Shown here piece after piece: positions 16,753-25,157 of a DNA stretch of 49,799 nt. Source of the stretch: Bacteroidales bacterium (GTDB taxonomy: Bacteria > Bacteroidota > Bacteroidia > Bacteroidales > Muribaculaceae). Numbering within the stretch: position 1 is the first letter of the stretch; each line of letters starts with the position of its first letter. A program made the position numbers and the translations under genes. Location: the NCBI GenBank assembly GCA_900768685.1, contig CAAGDX010000015.1, positions 1 through 49,799 on the forward strand, in the 5' to 3' direction. Below the pieces are notes generated by a model. The model ran no database searches and was not told the origin of the DNA. It worked only from the letters and a program-made list of their open reading frames with translations.

Positions 16753-18456
16753 ATGAAAAGAAAAACTTTACACGCAATTATTTTTTCTGCTATTGCACTT
16801 TCTGCAACTGCGGAAAATGACTTCAGCAACGGAGTTTTTATAGTAAACGAAGACTGGTACGGACACCAAAATTCTACTATAAACTATTTTGATTCTGAAA
16901 GTGACGAACCATGGCAGTATCGTGTTTTCCAAACGGTAAACAGTGGATATGAACTTGGTTGCACAAATCAGTATGGGCAAATTTACGGCGACCGTTTTTA
17001 TCTTATTGCTAAGCAGGAAAAAGACCCGGGTGCAAGTATAGTGGGCGGAAGAATCACAGTGGCGGATGCAAAAACGATGAAGGTGCTTTTCCAGTCGCCG
17101 GTTATAGATTCCTCCGGTGCTACATGCGACGGTCGCGGTTACCTGGGAATAGATGAACATAAAGGATATATATCCACCAGCAATGGTATTTGGGTGTTTG
17201 ATACGGACACATACACGGTAACAGGACAGGTTTCGGGCAGCGGAAACAGTAGCGGTTCATTGTACGAAGGACAATGCGGCTCAATGGTACGCATCAATAA
17301 TCGCGTTTTCGCTGCTCACCAGTCTGCCGGCGTTCTTGTTATAGACCCTGAGACAGACGTAGTTACAGATGTTATTTCCATGAGCATCATAGACAGCAAT
17401 GCCGGAGTAGGTTCCGTTGTGCTTGGCGGCGACGGCTATGTATATGTAAGCGTGGCTGCAGACATTACGGGCAGTGGTGCAACGTTGCCGTATTTGCTTA
17501 AGGTGAATCCCAAGGATTTGGCAGTGGAAGTGATAGATGTTCCGGCAGATTTTAATGCTCCTGCAAACTCTTGGTATGCTTGGACTCCTGACGGCTTTTG
17601 CTCTTCCGCAGCAGAGAATGTTCTCTACTGGAATGGTGGAGACAATTCGTGGTTTTCCGGTTCCAGAATTTTCAAATACGACTTGGAAAGCGGAGTATTC
17701 AGCAAAATCATAGATTTGGACGAAGAAGCAGCAGAACAGGGACTTGGTTATGGACAAAGTTGGCAATTATATGGCTGCTCTATGCGTCCGCACCCCGTAA
17801 CAGGTGAAATTTACCTTTCTCTGTTCCATGGTTTTTCAGACCCGACGTATAGGCTTCGCAGAACGGATGCTACAGGAAATACTCTGGGCGAATATGATAT
17901 GATTTCCAACTATTGGTTCCCGTCACTGCCGGTTTTTCCGGATAATGAATACCCGGAAGTGAAAAATCTTGCTGTGCAGTACGTTAATGCAGATTCGCCT
18001 ACGACTATTTCACTCAAAGATTGGGCTACAGATGCAGATAACCTTGATGCTGCAATAGTAAAGAGTGTGGCAGGCGTTTCTTCTTCAGATTTCGCTGCGG
18101 AAATAGTTGATGGAGATTTGGTTGTGACACCTGTAAATGCACCGGAAGGAAATCAGTCCGTTGAAATAAAAGTTAATTCTAACGGACATATCATAAATGC
18201 TACGATTGACATAGCATTTGAAAATTCCGGTGTTGATTTTATTGAAAATCCGCAGATTGCAGCCATTAGTGTAAACGGAAAAGAAATTAAGGTTTCCGGA
18301 CATAAGGACGATACTTGCCGTATATGCAGTGTAGCGGGCGTGGAAGTATTGGCTGAAAAAATAGATTCCGACAGCAAAGCCTTTATTGCAGATTTGCACC
18401 CGGGAATCTATATAGTTTCCGTAGGAAAAGATAAAGTGAAAATCGTAATCAGATAA
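16753..18456 (+). CDS. Secreted beta-propeller protein with T9SS-like tail (B12 locus)
   Basis: 567 residues with a signal peptide (1-20, ending SATAE). A propeller of about 370 residues begins FSNGVFIVNEDWYGHQNSTINYF and runs through GGRITVADAKTMKVLF, closely parallel to GGRVVIADAKTLQRLA in the 969-residue protein, so the two share a recent ancestor. A short cadherin-like segment (ISLKDWATDADN) and a C-terminal T9SS type A-like tail (CRICSVAGVEVLAEK ... GIYIVSVGKDKVKIVI) follow. It is preceded by AAGGA close to the ATG and followed by the operon terminator. Corrinoid binding is inferred from the BtuG-like fold and the riboswitch-controlled context. A DUF5074-type annotation would be expected. 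Confidence 0.75.
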   Translation: MKRKTLHAIIFSAIALSATAENDFSNGVFIVNEDWYGHQNSTINYFDSESDEPWQYRVFQTVNSGYELGCTNQYGQIYGDRFYLIAKQEKDPGASIVGGRITVADAKTMKVLFQSPVIDSSGATCDGRGYLGIDEHKGYISTSNGIWVFDTDTYTVTGQVSGSGNSSGSLYEGQCGSMVRINNRVFAAHQSAGVLVIDPETDVVTDVISMSIIDSNAGVGSVVLGGDGYVYVSVAADITGSGATLPYLLKVNPKDLAVEVIDVPADFNAPANSWYAWTPDGFCSSAAENVLYWNGGDNSWFSGSRIFKYDLESGVFSKIIDLDEEAAEQGLGYGQSWQLYGCSMRPHPVTGEIYLSLFHGFSDPTYRLRRTDATGNTLGEYDMISNYWFPSLPVFPDNEYPEVKNLAVQYVNADSPTTISLKDWATDADNLDAAIVKSVAGVSSSDFAAEIVDGDLVVTPVNAPEGNQSVEIKVNSNGHIINATIDIAFENSGVDFIENPQIAAISVNGKEIKVSGHKDDTCRICSVAGVEVLAEKIDSDSKAFIADLHPGIYIVSVGKDKVKIVIR

Positions 18457-18480
18457 GAACTGTAAAAGTGTAGTTTTGTA

Positions 18481-18510
18481 AAACCGCTTCATAAATGAGG
18501 CGGTTTTTTT
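18481..18510 (+). terminator. Terminator of the B12 operon
   Basis: Eleven-pair hairpin (18481-18491 with 18496-18506, one T-G pair) and a seven-T tract after the last B12 gene. Confidence 0.9.
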
Positions 18511-18573
18511 ATCTTTAACATTTGTTTTGAGGAGTGGAGGCGTAATTATTTTTTTTATTCAAGATATAATGTT

Positions 18574-18581
18574 TACCTTTG
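18574..18581 (+). promoter_or_regulatory. -7 element of purT
   Basis: TACCTTTG lies 26 bp upstream of the purT ATG at 18608. Its position inside the longer open frame that starts with TTG at 18527 shows that the longer frame is not the real start. A weak TTTT stands at the -33 distance. Confidence 0.65.
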
Positions 18582-18607
18582 TGGAAGTATTTATATATCT
18601 TGTTTTT

Positions 18608-19792
18608 ATGTCAAAGATTGGTTCTGTATTTACTCCCGCAGGGCGAAAAGCATTGCTCTTGGGAAGTGGTGAATTAGGTAAAGAAGTGGCTATTGAATTG
18701 CAACGCCTCGGAGTGGAAGTTGTGGCGTGCGACAAGTACGCAAATGCTCCGGCAATGCAGATAGCGCATCGCAGTTATGTTTTTAACATGCTGGATGGTG
18801 AAGAACTACGCAAGGTTGTGGAATTTGAAAAACCGGACCATATTATTCCGGAAATCGAGGCTATTGCCACTCCAACTCTTGTGGAACTTGAAAAGGAAGG
18901 CTTTCATGTTACTCCTACTGCAAATGCGGCATTTCTTACTATGAATCGCGAAGGAATACGCCGTCTTGCCGCCGAACAACTCGGTGTAAAAACTTCTAAT
19001 TACAGATTCGCTGCCACAAAAGAGGAATTTTATTCCGCTATTGAGGAAATCGGTCTCCCCTGCGTGGTAAAGCCTATTATGAGTTCTTCCGGTCACGGAC
19101 AATCCACCATCAAAAAGGCTGAAGATATTGAGGCCGCCTGGGCTGAAGCACAGGAAGGCGGTAGAGCAGGTGCCGGTAAGGTGATAGTGGAAGGTTTTGT
19201 GAAATTTGACTACGAAATCACGCTTTTAACAGTAAGAAGCGTTTCAGGAACAGTTTTCTGTGAACCTGTAGGACACATACAAGTGAATGGTGACTATCGC
19301 TATTCCTGGCAGCCGCAACCTATGTCTGCTCCGGCACTTGAAAAAGCTCGTGAAATAGCAAAAAAAGTGACTGATGCATTGGGTGGCTATGGAATTTTTG
19401 GTGTGGAACTGTTTGTGAAAGGTGATGAGGTAATCTTTAGCGAGGTATCTCCTCGTCCGCACGACACCGGTATGGTGACAATGATATCGCAAGATATGAG
19501 TGAATTTGCACTTCACGCTCGTGCATTGTTAGGCTTGCCTGTTCCGGCAATAGAGTTTTATGGTCCGTCCGCTTCACGTGCTATCGTAGTGGAAGGAGAT
19601 ACAAACTGCATTGAATTTGACGGACTTGAAGAAGTGCTTTCCGAGCCGGGAGTACAGCTTCGCATTTTTGGTAAGCCGGAAGTGAAAGGACACCGTCGTA
19701 TGGGTGTGCTGCTTGCAAAAGCCGGAAGTGTGGAGGATGCTAAAGAGAAAGTAGAAAAAGCATACAATAAACTTAAAATCAATGTCTTATGA
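18608..19792 (+). CDS. purT: Formate-dependent phosphoribosylglycinamide formyltransferase
   Basis: 394 residues, close to the usual 392. It makes formyl-GAR from GAR, formate and ATP in purine biosynthesis, independent of folate. The N-terminus KALLLGSGELGKEVAIELQRLGVEV is the PurT pre-ATP-grasp domain, and the ATP-grasp core shows PCVVKPIMSSSGHGQS and EVSPRPHDTGMVTM. The start at 18608 (MSKIGSVFTPAG) matches the family; an extension to 18527 would add a non-family 27-residue stretch and would cover the promoter. The stop overlaps the next ATG (ATGA, 19789-19792). Assignment is confident. Confidence 0.96.
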   Translation: MSKIGSVFTPAGRKALLLGSGELGKEVAIELQRLGVEVVACDKYANAPAMQIAHRSYVFNMLDGEELRKVVEFEKPDHIIPEIEAIATPTLVELEKEGFHVTPTANAAFLTMNREGIRRLAAEQLGVKTSNYRFAATKEEFYSAIEEIGLPCVVKPIMSSSGHGQSTIKKAEDIEAAWAEAQEGGRAGAGKVIVEGFVKFDYEITLLTVRSVSGTVFCEPVGHIQVNGDYRYSWQPQPMSAPALEKAREIAKKVTDALGGYGIFGVELFVKGDEVIFSEVSPRPHDTGMVTMISQDMSEFALHARALLGLPVPAIEFYGPSASRAIVVEGDTNCIEFDGLEEVLSEPGVQLRIFGKPEVKGHRRMGVLLAKAGSVEDAKEKVEKAYNKLKINVL

Positions 19793-20496
19793 AATCAAAT
19801 GAAAAAATCGTAGCCTCATTGCTGATAGCAGTGGGCATAGTTATTTTGGGATTTTGCATTAAGTCCGGTATAGATGGTTTTTCTTCTCGCGACAGGGTGG
19901 TGACTGTTCGCGGACTTGCAGAAAAGGAAGTGAAAGCAAACAAGGTTACCTGGCCTATAGTTTGCAAAACTGTTGGTAATGATTTGAACACTATTTACAA
20001 TGATATTCAGAAAAATAAAGCCGCTATTCTTGAGTATCTGAAAAAGAATGGCGTGAAAGATGATGAAATTTCCGTAAATGCACCTCAAGTTATTGACCTT
20101 CAGGCAGAACGATATATATCAAACAACATTATTTACAGGTACAACGTTTCGCAAGTGATAGTGGTGGTTTCCAAAAACGTTGATGCAATTCGTGAACTCA
20201 TCACTAATCAGTCTGAACTTCTCAAGCAGGGCGTGGCTATTGCTGCAAGTGACTATGAATACAAAGTTACATACGAATTTACGGACTTAAATTCCATTAA
20301 GCCGGAAATGATAGCGAATGCCACAAAGGCTGCACGTGAAGCCGGAAACCAGTTTGCAGAAGATTCAAATAGCAAACTCGGCAAAATCAAAACTGCCACT
20401 CAAGGTCAATTCTCCATTGAAGACCGCGACTCAAACACTCCGTACATCAAAAATGTAAGAGTTGTTTCATACGTTGAGTTTTACCTTGAAGACTGA
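19789..20496 (+). CDS. SIMPL domain (DUF541) periplasmic protein
   Basis: 235 residues with one N-terminal membrane segment (about 8-26) or uncleaved signal, then the SIMPL/DUF541 domain: RVVTVRGLAEKEVKANKVTW, LEYLKKNGVKDDEISVNAPQVIDL, and the closing NVRVVSYVEFYLED. Members of this family are periplasmic or outer-membrane proteins of poorly defined function (oxidative stress and kinase-signalling roles are reported for a few). It is translationally coupled to purT by an ATGA overlap, but a functional link to purines is not obvious. A terminator follows at 20585. Confidence 0.88.
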   Translation: MKSNEKIVASLLIAVGIVILGFCIKSGIDGFSSRDRVVTVRGLAEKEVKANKVTWPIVCKTVGNDLNTIYNDIQKNKAAILEYLKKNGVKDDEISVNAPQVIDLQAERYISNNIIYRYNVSQVIVVVSKNVDAIRELITNQSELLKQGVAIAASDYEYKVTYEFTDLNSIKPEMIANATKAAREAGNQFAEDSNSKLGKIKTATQGQFSIEDRDSNTPYIKNVRVVSYVEFYLED

Positions 20497-20584
20497 TAAC
20501 ATAATAACTGCATTTTTATAGCAGTGAGTACAGATGTTAATAGCTTATATAAAACCATATATCTTTAGAGAATAAACAATAAAT

Positions 20585-20619
20585 AGAGAGCACTTGAAAT
20601 TCAGGTGCTCTCTTTTTTT
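20585..20619 (+). terminator. Terminator after purT-SIMPL
   Basis: Thirteen-pair hairpin (20585-20597 with 20601-20613, one T-G) plus a seven-T tract. It lies between convergent transcription units. Confidence 0.9.
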
Positions 20620-20658
20620 GTATTATCAAATAAGTTTTTTGTTGTTGAAAATATATAG

Positions 20659-21489
20659 CTAATCAATGTTTTCCAAATCAACTTTTTCTGCGGTGATGTT
20701 TTGACCGAGGAAAAGTCCTGCTATGCGGCTGAATTTTTCCGGGTCTTCCGTGGTGAGGAAACGGCGGTTGCCGCAGGCAGTGCATCGCTGTTTTATTTCC
20801 GGGTGACGATGCAAGTAGTTTTCCGTGGCTTTTGCTACTATTTCGCCTTGTGAAATGATGTTGATGTGCTTGGGTGTGTATTGGCGAATTTTATCCAAAA
20901 GGTGAGGATAGTGTGTGCAAGCAAGGACGATAGTGTCAATGTCCGGTGACTTTTTCAGGAGGGCATTTATATCTTTTTTTACAAAATAGTCTGCACCGGG
21001 CTGGTCTGCTTCGCCGTATTCCACGAGGGGAACCCACATAGGGCAGGCATGGCTGAAGACTTTGTATTCCGGAAAAAGTTTTGCTATTTCAAGGTCGTAT
21101 GAGTGACTGCGGATAGTGCCCGGGGTGCCGAGAATGCCTATCACGCCGGATTTTGTGAAGGAGTCCAAACACTCCGCTGTAGGGCGTATTACGCCCAGGA
21201 CTCTTCTTGCAGGGTCTATGTTCGGCAAATTGTTTTGCTGGATGTTTCGCAGAGCCTTTGCGGATGCGGTGTTGCAAGCAAGAATCACTAATTGGCACCC
21301 TTGTGAAAAAAGGTGTTTTACGGCTTGGAGAGTGTATTCATAGACAATGTCAAAGGAGCGTGTTCCGTATGGAGCACGTGCATTGTCGCCTAAATATATA
21401 TAGTCGTATTCAGGCAGTCGGTTTACGATGTCTTTGAGTATTGTCAAGCCACCGTAGCCGGAATCGAATACGCCGATAGGACCTGTCAT
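20659..21489 (-). CDS. murI: Glutamate racemase
   Basis: 276 residues. It converts L-glutamate to D-glutamate for peptidoglycan. The family's two catalytic cysteines are present: C72 in LACNTASAKAL and C191 in LACTHYPHLL, with D9-S10 in GVFDSGYGGLT and H193. Length is normal. It lies three bases after rpiB on the same strand, last in a run of six genes. The start ATG at 21487-21489 gives the standard MTGPIGVFDSG N-terminus. Confidence 0.96.
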   Translation of the reverse strand: MTGPIGVFDSGYGGLTILKDIVNRLPEYDYIYLGDNARAPYGTRSFDIVYEYTLQAVKHLFSQGCQLVILACNTASAKALRNIQQNNLPNIDPARRVLGVIRPTAECLDSFTKSGVIGILGTPGTIRSHSYDLEIAKLFPEYKVFSHACPMWVPLVEYGEADQPGADYFVKKDINALLKKSPDIDTIVLACTHYPHLLDKIRQYTPKHINIISQGEIVAKATENYLHRHPEIKQRCTACGNRRFLTTEDPEKFSRIAGLFLGQNITAEKVDLENID

Positions 21490-21492
21490 TTG

Positions 21493-21945
21493 CTATTTCT
21501 TTACGGGAATTTTTTCTATGCGGCGTTCGTGGCGACCACCTTCAAATTCCGTGTTGAGAAAAGTATCTACGATTTGGAGTGCTACTTCCGGAGCAATGAA
21601 ACGAGCGGGGAGAACGAGTACGTTTGCATTGTTGTGCTGACGAGCGAGTGCTGCGAGTTCCGGAGTCCAGCAGAGAGCAGCACGAATGCCTTGATGTTTG
21701 TTAAGAGTCATATTTATGCCGTTACCGCTGCCGCACATTGCGATGCCGGGATAGTTTTTGCCGCTTTCTACAGCTTCTGCACACGGGTGGGCAAAATCTG
21801 CGTAGTCGCAACTGTCTGCAGAGTGAGTTCCGAAGTCGTCACATTCAATATCTTTAGAGAGAAGGTAGCCTTCAATTATTCCTTTGAGTTCGTATCCTGC
21901 GTGGTCGCTACAGAGTGCAGGTTTTATTCCTTTTTTGAGTATCAT
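21493..21945 (-). CDS. rpiB: Ribose-5-phosphate isomerase B
   Basis: 150 residues, the usual RpiB length. It interconverts ribose-5-phosphate and ribulose-5-phosphate. The D14-H15 pair in CSDHAGYELK, the catalytic C71 in AMCGSGNGINMT and the KHQGIRAALCW segment identify it. It is the penultimate gene of the minus-strand run ending in murI. Rare sugar isomerases of the same family (allose or galactose-6-phosphate) cannot be wholly excluded, but the sequence follows the housekeeping type. Confidence 0.95.
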   Translation of the reverse strand: MILKKGIKPALCSDHAGYELKGIIEGYLLSKDIECDDFGTHSADSCDYADFAHPCAEAVESGKNYPGIAMCGSGNGINMTLNKHQGIRAALCWTPELAALARQHNNANVLVLPARFIAPEVALQIVDTFLNTEFEGGRHERRIEKIPVKK

Positions 21946-21992
21946 GTCGTGTTTGTTTTAAGTTTTAAGAAATTTATTTGAGTAAAAATTCT

Positions 21993-22964
21993 CTATTTGT
22001 CTGTTGTATCTGTAGTTTCTTCTGTGTTTTTACCGTTTGCAGTTGGAGTTTGAGTTTGTTCTGCCGGTGTTGCCGTTTGGCTGGTGGAGATTGAGGATTC
22101 GGGGTCTGCACCTGCGGGACGTTTGTGTTTTTTATTAGTCCAAACGGGGAGGGTGTAGTAAACGGAGAAAGAGGCTGCTATATTGCTGCCGGAAGTGCCG
22201 TAGCCGGGAATATACCAGGGTTCTCCCATGTCGGATTTTGTTTTGTGGAGCTTGCTGTGGTACTTAAACGTCCAACCGAGTGAGATGTCGTTCCAAATTT
22301 TAGCTCGTATTCCGAAAGACAGTTCAAGCCAGCCTGCGGTGTAGGATTGTTCCGGGAAATTTATCGGGTCGTTTTCTCCCCAATAGTCGCTTCCTGTCCC
22401 CACTTCCTGCAATTGATATTTGAACGGTGAAAAGCCGTAGCGGATACCGGCAAATGCCATATAGTCTGTGTTTGACTTATACATAAAGTTATAGTCCAAA
22501 CCAATCTTGAAAAAGGGGCTGACCGGAGCGTGGAAAGTGTAATTGTTGTCGTCCGGTTTATAATTTGCGTTTCCCAGTCCGAATTCAAAAGTGGGGATAT
22601 ACCTGTTTTTAAGGTTTACCTGTGCGGAAAAGCCGATTAAGCCATACTCTTGCCCGAAAAGCCTCATAGCGGGATTCCAAATGTCAATGCCGATAATGGC
22701 GGAATGGAGCAGGGGATGGAATACTTCTTTTTTCTTTTTCAGAGCAACGGAATCCACGAATTCTTTACCTGTTACAGTATCCACAAGTACTATTCTGCCT
22801 TCCGAATCACGCATTTCCACGAGGTTACTGCGGTCTATAGAATCGTTTTTTACTTCGTTTATGGATTGCGTCATGGTAGCGTTTGTGGTAACGGGGGTTA
22901 TCCTTCGCTGCCCGGAGGAAGTAAAAGCGAGGAGGAGTAGTATTAAAAAGATGATATTTCTCAT
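21993..22964 (-). CDS. Probable outer-membrane beta-barrel protein (DUF6048-like)
   Basis: 323 residues with a signal peptide (about 1-18, SSGQ). After a low-complexity linker and a conserved FHPLLHSAIIGIDIWNPAMRLFGQEYGLIGFSAQ block come alternating strands rich in Tyr and Trp (FEFGLGNANYKPD, YMAFAGIRYGFSPF, LELSFGIRAKIWNDISLGWTFKYHSKL) as in a small outer-membrane barrel; the end is a Thr/Gln-rich tail. Its start overlaps the upstream lipoprotein's stop (ATGA, 22961-22964), suggesting they act together. Function is unknown. The DUF number is my recollection of how Bacteroides homologues of this gene pair are labelled. Confidence 0.7.
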   Translation of the reverse strand: MRNIIFLILLLLAFTSSGQRRITPVTTNATMTQSINEVKNDSIDRSNLVEMRDSEGRIVLVDTVTGKEFVDSVALKKKKEVFHPLLHSAIIGIDIWNPAMRLFGQEYGLIGFSAQVNLKNRYIPTFEFGLGNANYKPDDNNYTFHAPVSPFFKIGLDYNFMYKSNTDYMAFAGIRYGFSPFKYQLQEVGTGSDYWGENDPINFPEQSYTAGWLELSFGIRAKIWNDISLGWTFKYHSKLHKTKSDMGEPWYIPGYGTSGSNIAASFSVYYTLPVWTNKKHKRPAGADPESSISTSQTATPAEQTQTPTANGKNTEETTDTTDK

Positions 22965-23482
22965 TGCAGTACCTCCTCTTCGTTTTCAGCTACAGGGTAA
23001 AAAATTCTCATCATTGCAGAGTTTGCATTTGTGACGAGTGAATCCAGGATGGAGATTGAATCTATGAGGTGCTTGGTGTAGCTGAATTTTGTGATTTTAT
23101 ATCTGAACATTGCTCCACATTCTTCTGAAGCAAAGTAGGGCATAGATTCATACTTAAATGAGAGTGTGTCTGCAAAATCCGCAGGGCAACCGCTCCATCG
23201 GTATGCAATGAAGAAAGATGCTTCACTGCTTGTGGAACGCAGTGGCAGTGAAACACTGTTTGCCTTTTCTCCAACTTTAATTATAAGAGAATCGTTTGGA
23301 GCATTTATTCCACCTATTGCGACAGAGTCAATAATGATGTTTTTTTCTTCACCTGTGCTGTAAAATTCTGCAATGGGGATGCTGGAGCGGTTTTCCATGC
23401 ACCCGGTGGTGTTGCAAGATACAGCAGTGAATATCAAGCAAATGGTGAGTAAGACAAGTATGTGAGAAAGTTTTATTCGCAT
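22961..23482 (-). CDS. Small lipoprotein (DUF6452-like)
   Basis: 173 residues with a lipoprotein signal (AVSC, Cys23). The mature protein begins NTTGCMENRSSIPIAEFYS, a conserved start in Bacteroidales for a lipoprotein paired with a barrel protein. It has many short beta strands and no catalytic motif that I recognise. It overlaps the glycosyltransferase stop by ten bases upstream and the barrel gene by four bases downstream, so the three are tightly coupled. A role in outer-membrane maintenance is possible but not shown. Confidence 0.72.
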   Translation of the reverse strand: MRIKLSHILVLLTICLIFTAVSCNTTGCMENRSSIPIAEFYSTGEEKNIIIDSVAIGGINAPNDSLIIKVGEKANSVSLPLRSTSSEASFFIAYRWSGCPADFADTLSFKYESMPYFASEECGAMFRYKITKFSYTKHLIDSISILDSLVTNANSAMMRIFYPVAENEEEVLQ

Positions 23483-24429
23483 AGGTCTTCCGCTATCTCG
23501 TAGTCGTTTCGTCGAGGAGAATTTCTCACAATAAGTTCACCGAGGAATCCGGCAAGGAAAAGTTGTGTGCCCAGAATCATTGTGACGAGTGACAAATAAA
23601 AATACGGCGAATCCGTCACCAGCGTGTAGTGATTTCCATTGTGCATATTGTAAAGTTTGATAGCACCTACAGCAATCACTGCAAAGAATCCGAGAATAAA
23701 CATCAGTGAGCCGAGAAGTCCGAAGAAATGCATTGGCTTAACACCGAACTTGTTTGTAAACCAGAGTGTTAGCAAGTCCAGATATCCGTTTACAAAACGG
23801 TCCAGTCCGAATTTTGTAGTGCCGTATTTACGAGCTTGGTGGTGTACGACTTTTTCGCCGATTTTGGTGAATCCTGCATTTTTTGCAAGAAATGGAATAT
23901 ACCTGTGCATATCTCCGTAAACCTCTATGTGTTCAATCACTTCATGGCGGTAAGCCTTAAGTCCACAGTTGAAATCGTGTAGGTTTTTAATTCCGCTTAC
24001 TCGTCTTGCAGTAGCATTAAAGAGTTTTGTGGGAATAGTCTTTGACAGCGGGTCGTAGCGTTTTTGCTTCCAACCGGAAACGAGATCATAACCGTCTTCC
24101 GTAATCATTCTGTAGAGTTCCGGAATTTCGTCGGGACTATCTTGCAGGTCTGCGTCCATTGTGATAACCACATCGCCTTTAGCACGGCGGAAACCGGTGT
24201 TAAGTGCCGGAGATTTGCCATAATTGCGGCGGAAAGAAACGCCCTTCACGTTGGGGTTTGTTTCTTGCAGTTTCTTGATAACTTTCCATGAGTCGTCAGT
24301 GGAACCGTCGTTTACGAAAATTATCTCATACGTAAATTTGTTTTCAGTCATCACTCGCCTAATCCATGCTTCAAGCTCCGGAAGTGATTCGGCTTCGTTG
24401 AATAATGGTACTATTACAGAAATATCCAT
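23473..24429 (-). CDS. Family 2 glycosyltransferase, polyprenyl-phosphate type, with two C-terminal membrane segments
   Basis: 318 residues. The GT-A core begins MDISVIVPLFNEAESLPELEAW, with the DAD metal-binding motif in VITMDADLQDSPDEIPEL and FNCGLKAYRHEV further on. Two hydrophobic segments near the C-terminus (FFGLLGSLMFILGFFAVIAVGA and a second near LVTMILGTQLFLAGFLGELIV) give the DPM1/GtrB/ArnC-like layout, which transfers a sugar from a nucleotide to a polyprenyl phosphate at the inner membrane. The ATG at 24427-24429 is chosen; an in-frame TTG at 24528 would overlap the upstream gene and add a non-family extension. The sugar is unknown. Confidence 0.88.
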   Translation of the reverse strand: MDISVIVPLFNEAESLPELEAWIRRVMTENKFTYEIIFVNDGSTDDSWKVIKKLQETNPNVKGVSFRRNYGKSPALNTGFRRAKGDVVITMDADLQDSPDEIPELYRMITEDGYDLVSGWKQKRYDPLSKTIPTKLFNATARRVSGIKNLHDFNCGLKAYRHEVIEHIEVYGDMHRYIPFLAKNAGFTKIGEKVVHHQARKYGTTKFGLDRFVNGYLDLLTLWFTNKFGVKPMHFFGLLGSLMFILGFFAVIAVGAIKLYNMHNGNHYTLVTDSPYFYLSLVTMILGTQLFLAGFLGELIVRNSPRRNDYEIAEDLCE

Positions 24430-24446
24430 TTTTGTGTGTATCTTTA

Positions 24447-24980
24447 TTATCTGTTGTTTACTTTTTTTATTGTAGCCACAAAAGCGAGGATTGCAGAAAG
24501 AATTATTCCCGCTGTCAAGGCTGTCCAAATGATATTAATTCCCATTTCTGCGGGAGTAGGCAACAATCCCAAATCAATCAGGCTTTGAAGTTTGTCTGCC
24601 ATATCTTGTGCAGCGGGTTCTTTAATGTCTCTGTACATTTGAACCATATCCGTCACCCATTTGGAGATGGCGTTTGGAGCAAATAAGCTAATATGAAACA
24701 TTGCTATCAAGCCGCAAATAAATCCGCCGCAGAAAAAAGATGATATTCCTGTGGCTACGAGTGAAAAATACGTAGTTTCTCCATTATCAGTTACATAGCA
24801 CTTCCGGAGAAAGAAGTAAAGCAGAATCGGACACCCGATTGTAAGTAGCGTAGGAATAATTCCTAAAATCGGGTGCATGAGCAAATAAATAGAACTGAAA
24901 AACATCAGCGTGAAAATTGCTCCAAAGAAAAAACCAAACTCTGCTCCCCGCCTGTAAGGAGATTTATTTTCCGGTTTCAT
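24447..24980 (-). CDS. DUF4199 membrane protein
   Basis: 177 residues from the ATG at 24978-24980 (MKPENKSPYRRGAEFGFFFGA). Four membrane segments are visible: about 16-34, 37-55, 71-95 and 150-170, with a soluble loop of some 50 residues before the last one. This is the DUF4199 family of Bacteroidota, of unknown function and usually next to a GT2 gene as here. Longer starts (ATG at 24998, TTG at 25016) would cover the promoter at 24986-25017, so I prefer 24980; the message would then have essentially no leader. It is the first gene of a six-gene minus-strand run. Confidence 0.82.
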   Translation of the reverse strand: MKPENKSPYRRGAEFGFFFGAIFTLMFFSSIYLLMHPILGIIPTLLTIGCPILLYFFLRKCYVTDNGETTYFSLVATGISSFFCGGFICGLIAMFHISLFAPNAISKWVTDMVQMYRDIKEPAAQDMADKLQSLIDLGLLPTPAEMGINIIWTALTAGIILSAILAFVATIKKVNNR

Positions 24981-24985
24981 AACTA

Positions 24986-25017
24986 CAAAGTTAGTCATTA
25001 TTCGCCAAGTTTGCAAA
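24986..25017 (-). promoter_or_regulatory. Promoter of the DUF4199-GT2-rpiB-murI run
   Basis: Read on the minus strand, TTTG (25017-25014) and TAACTTTG (24993-24986) are 20 nt apart. The -7 element ends five bases before the ATG, which implies a leaderless or near-leaderless message. The -33 element stands four bases from that of the divergent transporter promoter. Confidence 0.8.
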
Positions 25018-25021
25018 AAAC

Positions 25022-25053
25022 TTTGCTATTTCCAATCATTTTTTGTAAATTTG
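25022..25053 (+). promoter_or_regulatory. Promoter of the MFS transporter gene
   Basis: TTTG (25022-25025) and TAAATTTG (25046-25053) with exactly 20 nt between. Transcription would start near 25058, giving a leader of about 100 nt. Confidence 0.85.
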
Positions 25054-25157
25054 CCCCTGTGTTTGCGAAAACAGTGTAATTGAATACCATGTTTATTGCT
25101 CAACATATTTCAAACTGAATAAATTACTTACATTAAATCACATATAAATTACATCAC

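Noticed and set aside
18527..18607. Longer purT start at TTG 18527
   Set aside because: It covers the -7 element at 18574-18581 and adds residues absent from the family; ATG 18608 fits.
24430..24528. Longer glycosyltransferase start at TTG 24528
   Set aside because: It would overlap the DUF4199 gene by some 80 bp and precede the conserved MDISVIVP start.
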